Assembly (NCBI GenBank): GCA_036346355.1
Contig: CM070577.1
Span: 78,142,509-78,206,508, forward strand
From: Rhipidocladum racemiflorum
Taxonomy: Eukaryota; Streptophyta; Magnoliopsida; Poales; Poaceae
Direction: 5' to 3'
DNA: 64,000 nucleotides
Part shown: in pieces, positions 23,919 to 32,551 of the stretch
Layout: the number at the start of each line of letters is the position of its first letter
Numbering within the stretch: the stretch's first letter is position 1
Notes under the pieces: generated by a model
What the model saw: only the letters and a program-made list of their open reading frames with translations
The model's database searches: none
What the model was told of the DNA's origin: nothing
Position numbers and translations under genes: made by a program

Positions 23919-24406
23919 TTTTACTGTTCTAGTCTCATTTGCTGATGTTTTTTCGAAAATAGCCGCACAGCGGATGAAATAACAGGAATAGCCTCTACAC
24001 AGTGACATCTAATAATTCCCATCCGCGACAAAAAAATTTAAAATTTTTCCGCGCCGAATCCTGCGGATCCAGTCCATTAGATCCCTTTTTTTTACTGGCC
24101 GACGAATAAAACGGATTAAAAAAACCGCGTGCTACATTAACCTCCAGTGGATGGGAACCGCTGGAGGTGCTCGGCTATAGGACCTAGATTTTTTGCATTT
24201 GAATCTTGAGGGACGGCAAACGATGTCGTGCAAACATGTAAAATAAAGCGAACTGGATCCGCCTCCCTGTAAAATACTGGTAAAAAAAAGGATCCAACAG
24301 ACTGGATCTGCTAGGGGTAATAAAAAAAATTTCCAGCGGACTGGATTTCATCCGTTCTGTAGCTATTTTCGAAAAAACGTCGGCGAACAAGACTAGAACA
24401 GTAAAA
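23919..24406. mobile_element. Foldback (long inverted repeat) element
   Basis: The outer arms are inverted copies: ACTGTTCTAGTCTCATTTGC at 23923 onward pairs with GACTAGAACAGT ending at 24402, and both carry TTTTTTCGAAAATAGC next to CGGATGAAAT. The inner arms GGATCCAGTCC (from about 24064) and GGATCCAACAGACTGGATC (from about 24290) also pair. The spacer has its own short hairpin around CTCCAGTGG/CCGCTGGAG. No coding content. I could not find a clean target duplication, so the superfamily is open; Mutator-like is possible. Confidence 0.55.
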
Positions 24407-24740
24407 ATTTCAACTCAATAGAACACATATCGTCCAACAACCTATACATGTTGCCTCTTTCTATCCTTATCTCGATAAGGATTTATAACTTTGCCGATAC
24501 TCTATTCACTGCATTTAATTATTTACATTTGTATAGTGGAACATTATCTCATTCCTCACGGAGGAAATATCAAGCCACTTTTGAGGACTTCCAAACCATT
24601 ATTTACTCGTTTGCACTACTACAAAAATTGATATCAGTGGCGGTTCGTAACTGCCATCAGTGACGGTTTTAACCAAAAACCGTCACAAATATTTATATTT
24701 AATATTTGGCAGTTTTTAACACAAAATGAATATATTTTCT

Positions 24741-24910
24741 AGGAGGTCACCCCTCACCCATCCTAGTTAGTAGGACTCTCACCTAAGCACGCTTAACTAA
24801 TGAGTTGAGCACTTCCCGATAGGTCACCCATCCTAGTACTACTCCCACCTCAGCACGCTTAACTTCAGAGTTCTTATATGATCTAATACCGTAGTGTTGG
24901 TATGATCACA
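24741..24910 (-). pseudogene. Two 5S rRNA-derived segments inside the CACTA element
   Basis: On the minus strand, copy 1 (about 24908-24805) reads GATCATACCAACACTA, then AGAACTCTGAAGTTAAGCG, then GAGTAGTACTAGGATGGGTG, then GGGAAGTGCTC. These match plant 5S rRNA in order and spacing over about 100 of 120 nt. Copy 2 follows at about 24804-24741 and keeps only the middle and 3' part: GTTAAGCGTGCTTAGGTGAG, then ACTAGGATGGGTGA, then TGACCTCCT. The A-box-like and C-box-like parts of the Pol III internal promoter are largely kept in copy 1. Substitutions show this is not a functional 5S gene. Confidence 0.85.
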
Positions 24911-24989
24911 TTTGAAATATAACGTGTCCCCCTCCCCTTAACCCCACAAAGGACCCGAACACTAATTTTAGTATTCTCATACTCTCGAT

Positions 24990-25445
24990 TTACCATGACA
25001 CGGGTACTCCCAATTTCAACTAAGTGCATGATTTTACTATGACATGGGTGCTCCCAATTTCAACTAAGTGCATGATTTTACCATAACATGGGTGCTCCCA
25101 ATTTCAACTAAGTGCTCGATTTACCATGACATGGGTGCTCCCAAAATCGAGCACTTAGTTGAAATTTGAAGCATCCATAGCATTGATAAAATCGTGCACT
25201 TAGTTGAAATTGGGAGCACCCATGTTATGGTAAAATCGAGCACTTAGTTGAAATTGGGATTTACCCATGTCATGGTAAAATCATGCACTTAGTTGAAATT
25301 GGGATTGTACCCATGTCATGGTAAAATCATGCACTTAGTTGAAATTGGGAGTACCCATGTCACGGTAAAATCGAGCACTTGGATGAAATTGGGAGCACCC
25401 ATGTCATGGTAAAATTGAGCACTTAGTTGAAATTTGAAGCACTCA
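24990..25445. repeat. Inverted array of about 48-bp units in the CACTA element
   Basis: Left of 25141, three to four units read CATGGGTGCTCCCAATTTC, then AACTAAGTGC. Right of 25142, about six units carry the reverse complement, GAAATTGGGAGCACCCATG. Small insertions vary the right-hand units. RNA through this stretch would fold into a long hairpin. Confidence 0.85.
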
Positions 25446-26006
25446 AATTATCGGTTTTTAATTTTCTAACAGTTTAAAACAAAATTAGGTAACTATAGTT
25501 ATCAGTGTCGGTTCTATCAAAATTGGGAGCATCATAGGAATATTATTTGTGGCGGTTCTAAACTGCAACCGCCACAGATAACAGTATCTGTGACGGTTCT
25601 AATATAAAACCGCCACAAATAGTCTCATTATCAGTGACGGCTTTTATGTTGAACCGCCACAAATAGTTCCCAAGTATCAGTGGCGGTTTTTATTCCGAAC
25701 CGCCACAGATAATGGACTATCAGTGACGGTTTGTGGTTAGAACCGCCACTGATAGTGCATTATCTGTGGCGGTTCGAAATAAAAACCGCCACTGATGATC
25801 CTGGCACCGGTTTCAGCTAAAAACCGCCACTGATAGTCCTATTAGTGGCGGTTCCAAACAAACCGCCACTGATAGGGCGTCTCCTATGTGCTGTTTTGTA
25901 GTAGTGTTGCTTGAAGACTTATTTCACAGATTAATAATAATTTAATTTATTTGAAAGCATTATCTTTGTTGAATAATTGTTTTAATGCTTTATTATAGAA
26001 TCTGTA

Positions 26007-26290
26007 TGGCATCTAATGGCAGAGGAAGAGGAAATATATCTTATGGATAGTTGCACCACTAGTACAATACTTAGGGAGACTAAATATTTGTAGACATCGT
26101 GAAAAATGATTGGAAACATCATGACCATTGCTAGAAAATTCAGTCACTTGCTCCCCGACGCTCCCTTCGTGTCGTCGGATCGGCCAAGCTTGGTGTCAAC
26201 CATATATGTTACACAACTATCCGATTATCTACTATCGTTCGTGACTAGTGAGGCCAGTGCAAAAGCTATGCTTCCGGTGACCCCATAGAC
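26007..26290 (+). pseudogene. Copia gag-pol relic, protease region
   Basis: From 26007 the frame reads an acidic stretch, then MDSCTTSTILRETKY, close to the D-S-C/G-T-T protease motif of a Ty1/copia family. Two stops follow and then IGNIMTIA, again as in that family. After about 26130 the similarity fades although the frame stays open to 26288. No LTRs are visible nearby, so this is an isolated decayed fragment. Confidence 0.5.
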
Positions 26291-27388
26291 CGACAAGGCT
26301 ATATATGGATCATGCCAGTACCCACATCTACATCAACCATTCATCATATGTATGAGAATGCGAAGGGAAGATAAAAAAATAACAACCAATGCACAGCTTA
26401 ATCAGAGGTATCTCATGATGTTAGCTCACGGGAGTAATTAACTGGGAGCCTTTCGATGCACACTAGGAACCATGAGACTGTTGCCTATGTCAGATCTGTT
26501 ATGCCAAGCAGACCATGGAGCGCAACAATTTTAAGAGAACTTGTAATTTTATGATTCTCCACAGAATTAATAAAATACATGTTTCCTAATCTTTTGTTTA
26601 TTTATTTATGTACTTTAGTACACTGGCACGTTCACGCTTTAATCCCCTAGAAATTGCTAGAGCGGTTGACAAATCCCCTAGAAATTGCTAGAGCGGTTTC
26701 TCATGTCAAACACCTTCGGCATTGGCTGAACGGTGGGCATGGTGGTGGCCCCAGTCTGCGGTGCACAGTAGTGCAATGTAAACGGACGGTGGGCTCAGGC
26801 GAGGGCCCGATGGCTCGGCCGAGGCATCGCCAGGGGCGCAGGCTTGGCCTGTGAGATCCAGGGTGGTGTGGTAAGTGCGGCACAATCTAGGGTTGCCACT
26901 CACCGTAGGAGCACATGGCGCAGGGGTTGGCAACTTTCCAATTCGATGGTGAGGCGACGGGGAGGTTGCGGGCTCAGATGGTTTGGATGGAAGACCTCAA
27001 CAGTGGCGTGGTAGGCACGGGCGCGGATGAAGGTCCTCGGAGCCGAGCCGACGGCACTAGCAAGGAGCTTGGGACGGCGGCGTGGTTGGCGCGCACGACA
27101 TGGCTAGTTGGATTGAGTTGGTTGCGCCGAAGGCACGGGCGGATACAATCCCGTTGGCGCCGATGGCGCGGACAGCAGGGTCAGCGAGGTTGGGGCATGC
27201 GGCCGGGCCGGCAGTAGCGGAGGACGGAAAAAAATTCTGATATGGCGAAATTATTATTTTTATGTACCTTTATTATCCGTTATTGTTCCTTGGACGTGTG
27301 CATCTCCTATCCTAATCTTAACATCAATTTTAAGATAAGGTAATATGATATCATCCTATTCTCATTTCGATAGTAGGTGTATTATAGT
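26291..27388. other. Unassigned interval, partly GC-rich
   Basis: Positions 26291-26640 are AT-rich with an AATAAA near 26570 but no recognised gene. A 29-bp direct duplication of AATCCCCTAGAAATTGCTAG and its flank lies at 26641-26698. Positions 26700-27212 are GC-rich and open in several frames on both strands, without any domain I recognise. CAGTAGCGGAGGACGG at 27213 resembles a hAT terminus, but no partner or target duplication is evident. Confidence 0.4.
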
Positions 27389-28556
27389 GGCGAAGGACGG
27401 AGTAAAATTATGATGCGGCAAAATCGGTAGGATGGAATATTAAACAATATCGTAATGCCAAAAAAATTCATACGGAGAATATAAGGAGCAAAGTATTCGA
27501 GTTCAATCTACTGGACATCTTGCTAAAATAATTTTTCAAATCCACACATGAAATCATCAGGGTAAATATGTCATAAATATTTTGTGTTACTGACAGAACA
27601 TGTGCTAAAAGTACTAAGGATCCACGTGACAGAGCAGATATGGCAGGTGCCATACCCAGCCATACCTGCTCCTCCGCCCCTGCGGGCCGGGCGGATGCGC
27701 ATGGGAGCAAGGTTCGGCACGGGCTTCTATGAGAGAGGAGAGAGGTCGAGTGGAAAAATCAAACCAACCTATTCCACTAATGTGAACTTGATCGATTAGT
27801 AAAACATACTTAGATGGCGAGTGGGGCGCACTGGGGCGTGCGCCCCTGCTGCAACGTGGGTAACTAATCTACTAGTTTGGTCCGGTCCATCTACTAATTA
27901 ACGCATGAATCTGTTGCATGAAACCTTCATTAACTTCTAGTCACTAGCAATGGTATGCACATGACGTGCATTGCCCATGCGCATACTTGATTCTAGTCAT
28001 TCCACTTTTAGTCATTAGCCAAATAAAAACAAAAAACAACACTATTTTTTTATCATGTTTATATTAAACCATCACAACTATTATTACTTAGCAAATCACT
28101 AAACACACAAATTATAAATCAACATTATCAAACTATTCTTTTAACGATTTAATTACTACATTTAGTCCTGTACTCATTAATTTTTGACTCGGTGAGAAGG
28201 GAACGACTTATATGTGATGCAATTGCAGTGACTTGTGCATACGATGAGGTTAGTTTCCGATGATTAGCTCAATTACTTAATGGTGTATTACACCGAGAAA
28301 ATAATATTCAAATCTATTGATGATGAAGTAATTATGGACCGCTTTCAAAGGATGAAAACCCGTAGAATGTGCTTGCCTGTTGCCTCCAAATCCAACTCGT
28401 AGCTAGTGTGCCTAGCAACTTCATTTACGTGAGTATCTTATAAACTTTTACTTTGTTTCACTTGTTAAATGGTTATTTATGTATGAATTTGGCTTTTACT
28501 AGTAGTTAAAATGTTTAGCTTAGCCCCTCCTCTAATTTAATCCTGGCTTCGCCACT
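27389..28556 (+). mobile_element. Decayed hAT relic
   Basis: The right edge ends in CCTGGCTTCGCCACTG, the inverted form of the CAGTGGCGAAGCCAGG type of hAT terminus. A weaker partner, TAGTGGCGAAGGACGG, stands at 27389. The interior contains a C-terminal transposase remnant (28277-28402). No convincing 8-bp duplication remains, so the left boundary is uncertain and two nested hAT elements are possible. Confidence 0.45.
28277..28402 (+). pseudogene. hAT transposase C-terminal fragment
   Basis: An open run of 41 codons ends in TAG. It reads YYTEKIIFKSIDDEVIMDRF followed by QRMKTRR. This resembles the last residues of zinc-finger MYM-type 1-like hAT transposases, which follow the dimerisation region. 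No start codon, splice context or upstream domains are visible. Identification is from memory of the family pattern. Confidence 0.4.
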
Positions 28557-29107
28557 GGGCATACACGATAGTATTATCTTGCTGATAACGTGTTGAAGTA
28601 TTGGTTGCATTGCCGACGATCAAAAGCACACACCAAAGTAGTAGACAAAAGATATAATCCGGACAACTTCTCAATTTTATTGCTCATGCCAGTAGCGATG
28701 TATGCATGTACAATATGCAGCCCTCTCCATTCTTTGCACAGTGCTAGGAGCCGTATTTTTCTTGCGTCTCCAGTAATAAGGCTAATTAATACTCATATAT
28801 ATAGGACTATGTGTTTAAGATAAGTGTGCACGTACCATAATATCACAACAGTATCACTCCAGTCCCATTTTTATTAATGAAACCAGGTATACAAGTTTCC
28901 GGCTCCAAATTCACCACACATGTTCAGGAGATTGCAGAACTAAAGATTACATAATAGAGTACGGTCTCACCGCACCTATTAGAATCTGAAAACTACCACA
29001 TCTTACATTGACAATTGCCACTTGGTTTTCAAATTATCAGTCTCCATTCCATCTTGAGCTTTCTTAACTTCGATCATCTTGCTCCTTGGATGTTCACATG
29101 GAATCAA
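28557..29107 (-). other. No coding; possible 3' UTR of a split minus-strand gene
   Basis: No domain is seen on either strand. A minus-strand AATAAA (within TTAATAAAAATGG, about 28869-28880) lies about 300 bases beyond the stops of the candidate exon at 29285, a normal 3' UTR length. The remaining sequence up to 28850 is AT-rich and unassigned. Confidence 0.3.
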
Positions 29108-29165
29108 TCAGCCTGATGTCTTCCTAGTGACCAGCTTCATCTCCATATCAGCTGGGACGCTTCCC

Positions 29166-29285
29166 TCATCTTGGACTACAATCGACAGATAAAGTGTATC
29201 CTGGCAACGCATAACTCTCCATTTTCGGAGCATCGCCGTTACTCTCCTCCACAAAACCTGCACATTGCTTGCACCATTGTTTACG
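29166..29285 (-). CDS. Candidate last exon of a small host gene split by element A
   Basis: Going leftward on the minus strand, TAATTTTCAG at 29286-29295 is a good splice acceptor. The exon then reads 39 codons from RKQWCKQCAGFVEESN to GYTLSVDCSPR and a TGA at 29168-29166. It would join in frame to the phase-0 donor of exon 1 at 61565. A second frame through the same DNA (29341-29108) also stays open, with acceptor GTGCAG near 29260, and ends VTRKTSG. Which frame is real, or whether either is, cannot be told from sequence alone. I do not recognise the protein. Without element A the intron would be about 840 bp. Confidence 0.25.
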   Translation of the reverse strand, partial: RKQWCKQCAGFVEESNGDAPKMESYALPGYTLSVDCSPR

Positions 29286-29341
29286 CTGAAAATTATTGTC
29301 TGCTTCCATACGAAAGATCTAGACGTTTTCTTTTTCTCCGA

Positions 29342-29906
29342 TTAACATAAGAATTTCTAACTCTTTCTTGTTTTCTACAAATAATGTGGGAATTTCTAGC
29401 TTTTATCCTCAAGGATTAATTTTCCAATTAATATAGATATTTTTCTGCGAATAATGGGGAACTTCTATTTTTTTGCCCTCAAGGATTAATGTGGAGGTTT
29501 CTGAAGTAGCCTTCAATTAAGACAGAATAAATAGATAGACATCTATCACATATCATAGTTAGCAATTTTGGAGGCCATCTATACTGTTGGGACAGATCAA
29601 GTAACCACGAAATTAATGTTGGTAGAAATAAACATGAGCTAGCTAATGAATTTGTACGCGACTAAAGGGTGCCAACTAGCCTTGTGTTCCCAAGCTGATA
29701 TAGATAATCGTCACAATGGGATACAAACATACATAAATTAGAGTGCTCTATGGGTCACTCTCAGGCAAGAAGCTAGGTATCTAGTCTACTCTGAGGCTGG
29801 GCACACCGACAGGAGCAGATCATCTTCACTAATTTCCGAATATATATAAATGATCTGTACTCTCCAATACTCTTACGGACTTGTCGAACGGTCGACATCC
29901 GCCTCT
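29342..29906. other. Unassigned AT-rich flank left of element A
   Basis: No gene, repeat family or coding pattern is recognised. Two copies of CCTCAAGGATTAAT (about 29407 and 29481) are the only visible repeat. On the split-gene model this stretch is intronic. Confidence 0.4.
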
Positions 29907-29911
29907 CTCTT

Positions 29912-31860
29912 TGAAGGACCATGTGTAGGTCCATCCTTGTTTGTGATGAGTATTTGACTTATTTTGATATTGGGTTGCTCAGGTTTGAGTTTGATTTGAT
30001 TTGCATTGGAAATGGATTTCAAATTGAAAGCATTTTGTTTTACACCGGACCAAGGAACCAAGTAACAGAGAGTTTTCCATTTGCGTCGGACCAAGTTTAG
30101 AAATGACCTATGTTTGCGCCGGACCAAGTTAGGAATGACTTTACACTTGTGCCAGACCATCTCTTTTGCATCGGGTCAAGAAACAGAGAGTTTCACGTTT
30201 GCGCCGGACCAAAGGGTGAAAAATCATGTTTATGCCGGACCAAGTGGTTTTACAAACAGAGAAAATCACGTTTGCGTCAGACCAACTTTGACACCTTGCA
30301 GTAAATCACTTTTTTTATGGTCTTCCCTTACTCAAAAAATTATTTGGTCTACAGGAAAGTTGTAGAGAATTTAAAGACGCAACTTTTTCATGTTGACAAA
30401 GTTTTTATTTGAGCAACAAAAAAAATGATAAAAAATTAGGAAGGCATGTGTATTTGCGCCGGACCAATCATTGCGAAAATCGCATTCGTGCCAGACCATT
30501 ATGTAATTCGTGATTTTGGAGGTCTTCCTGTGCTCAAACAATTATTTGGTCTACATAAAAGTTGTAGAGAATTCCAAGGCGCATCGTTTTCATGTTGACA
30601 AGTTTTTCATTTGAGCAACAGAGAAAATCACAGAAAATCGGGAAGGCAAGGGCATTTGCGGCGGACCAAAAATGGTTCGCGCCAGACTGTTCTGTAATTC
30701 GCGATTTTGGAGGTTTCACTTGCTCGAAAAATTATTTGGTCTACATGAAAGTTGTATAGAATTTCGAGACACATCTTTTTTATGTTGACAAGTTTTTCAA
30801 TTGAGCAACATAAAAAATCATAAAAAATCGGGAAGATAAGTGCATTCGCAAAGGACCAAAAATGATGGTCCGCCGTAGATGCTTTGTGCTCTGTTGAGCT
30901 TTGACGAAAATTTATTATTATTCTTGTGCAATGCTATGTGATGTGGTTTCTTTGTCTGTGATGGATGCATGGCTCTATTTGGTGGTCATGGTGAGGCGAA
31001 TGGAGGTCGGAACTAGGCAAGCGTTGCCGGAGGTCCAAGATGACCGGACGTCGCCGGAAGATGGCCGAAGATGGAGCCAGTGTAGTCCAAGGAGGCAAGG
31101 AGACAAAGTGTCTGCTAAGCTTGAGGCTTTTTAGGTCTAGTAGACCAAGGAGTTATTGGTCTTTAGAGCTAAAGTAGTGGTCAAGTTAGCTTCTGTGACA
31201 GGGTTGTTGGACTGATCACTTAAAGATGCTTTGAGAAAGCATGTGTAAAAGTGAAGCAGTGCAACCCAGGTGAGAGAAAGTGTGGGATCAAATCTTGACC
31301 CTTGGAAGTTAGCTTAGGGTTAAAGCAAGACATTCAAGGGTGGGAATTGATCCTAGAACACTATAAATAGAGGGGAAGGGGTGCCCTTCTTCTCTGAAGT
31401 TTTTGGTGCTCCTTTGAGCTTTGCCCACATGAAGTGAGGCTTTGTAAAAACTTCCAAAGAAAAGAAATACAAAAATATTCTCTCTACTCTGAATTTAAAT
31501 TCTGCATTTACATTATGCCTTTACATTACACAATTTAAATTCAGTCTTTACATTACGCAATTTAAATTCAGTCTTTACATTCTCGCAATTTAAATTCCAC
31601 AAGTTGGATTTGCCTCCCCTCCTTCTACTTGCTTCTGGTTCTTAGTGCCAAGGATGAGAGATTGATTGGATGAGTCTTCACTTAGATCATATCCCAATCC
31701 TCTAGGCAATCCTTGTTTCGAGTTTTGCGAGAAACCGATCTTTTTTGTCTCTATTGACGAATCCTTGTTTGATCGTGTTTTGATGGGTTTCTTTGTGACA
31801 TCTAGCTTGCTGTGACTTGTGGGAAGGTATCCAAGTTCATCTTGATTTTCAAAATCCCAC
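29912..31860 (+). repeat. Element A 5' LTR, 3' end deleted
   Basis: Matches the 3' LTR (59192-61346) from its first base to CAAAATCCCAC, then stops; the last 167 bases present in the 3' copy are missing. It holds at least six TTTGCG-CGGACCAA type words at 30070-30290. It then has three tandem units of about 200 bp (about 30290-30880), each carrying TTATTTGGTCTAC, GTTGTA-AGAATT and CATGTTGACA. A plausible promoter TATAAATAG lies at 31361-31369. Confidence 0.9.
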
Positions 31861-32551
31861 ATTTGCCATGACCTTGGTTGAGATGGCCAGGATGATGCTA
31901 GATGAGTACAATACTCCTAGAAAGTTTTGGGCTGAGGCTGTAGCTACGGCATGCCATGTTGCCAATAGAGTCTTTCTTAGGGCACATTTGCACCACACTT
32001 CTTATGAGTTGAGATATGGGCGAAAGCCTAGTGTATCTCATTTTCGTGTTTTTGTTGCAAGTGCTTCTTCTTGAAGTCCGGGAACCTAGATAAGTTCGAG
32101 TCACGCTCTGCTGACGGGATCTTTCTGGGTTACTCGACTTCTGCTCATAGCTATAGGATTTGGGCTATAGACTTGGGTAGGATCATAGAGACCTGTGAGG
32201 TGACTTTTGATGAGGCTAGCCCTGGTGCTAGACCTGACATTTCAGGCTCTTCTCCTCTTTCCCAGTCTATTTTCCCTGAGGATGATGATGACGGAGATAA
32301 AGGCGCCTTGCCTGATCCAGTCACCATTCCTGCTCCTGAGGTGCCTCCCACTTCCATTTCTGCACCTCAAGGAGACCAGCCCTTACCCTTAGACTCTTCT
32401 GCAGCCAGTGGCTCTGTTCCTACTTCTCCCATGCGAGGAGTAGATGCCACATCTGCTTCTGGACCACCCCAATATATACAAAGGCGTCATCCACCTGATC
32501 AGATGATCGGTGATTTGTCCGAGCATGTCACACGCTCGAAATCGGGTCTGT
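31861..32551 (+). pseudogene. Element A: integrase C-terminal part
   Basis: Begins directly at the deleted LTR end with the copia segment MTLVEMARMMLDE, then FWAEAVATACHVANR. A one-base frameshift occurs near 32055 inside the FRVFGCKC-like segment. The second frame (32071 onward) reads KSGNLDKFESRS and GIFLGYSTSAHSYR, then an acidic and Pro/Ser-rich linker up to the solo LTR insertion. The gene text resumes at 36863. Integrase acts on the cDNA ends; this copy is dead. Confidence 0.85.

Larger units (their letters stand above)
24614..25906. mobile_element. Non-autonomous CACTA (En/Spm) element
   Basis: The left end is CACTACTACAAAAA, and the right end read inward is CACTACTACAAAACAGC. Both are flanked by the 3-bp duplication TTG (24611-24613 and 25907-25909). 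Subterminal copies of CAGTGGCGGTT and AACCGCCACTGATA, in both orientations, are dense at the right end (25540-25880) and sparse at the left. These are typical transposase-binding repeats of grass CACTA elements. At 1293 bp there is no room for transposase. The interior holds two 5S rRNA-derived segments and a foldback array, annotated separately. Confidence 0.9.

Noticed and set aside
23592..24008. 138-codon minus-strand ORF
   Set aside because: It runs through the TA microsatellite, unassigned AT-rich DNA and one arm of the foldback element, with no domain and no codon pattern of a gene.
24741..24910. Functional 5S rRNA gene
   Set aside because: Several substitutions, a second truncated copy and its place in a CACTA element with subterminal repeats argue against a working gene.
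24741..24910. Cassandra TRIM insertion as source of the 5S segments
   Set aside because: The two copies are almost adjacent, with no TG...CA ends, primer site or polypurine tract between them, so an LTR-internal-LTR structure is not visible. Kept as a possible ultimate origin only.
26654..27217. GC-rich ORFs of 60-100 codons as gene exons
   Set aside because: Open in several frames on both strands, no domain, no splice context or start context that I trust.
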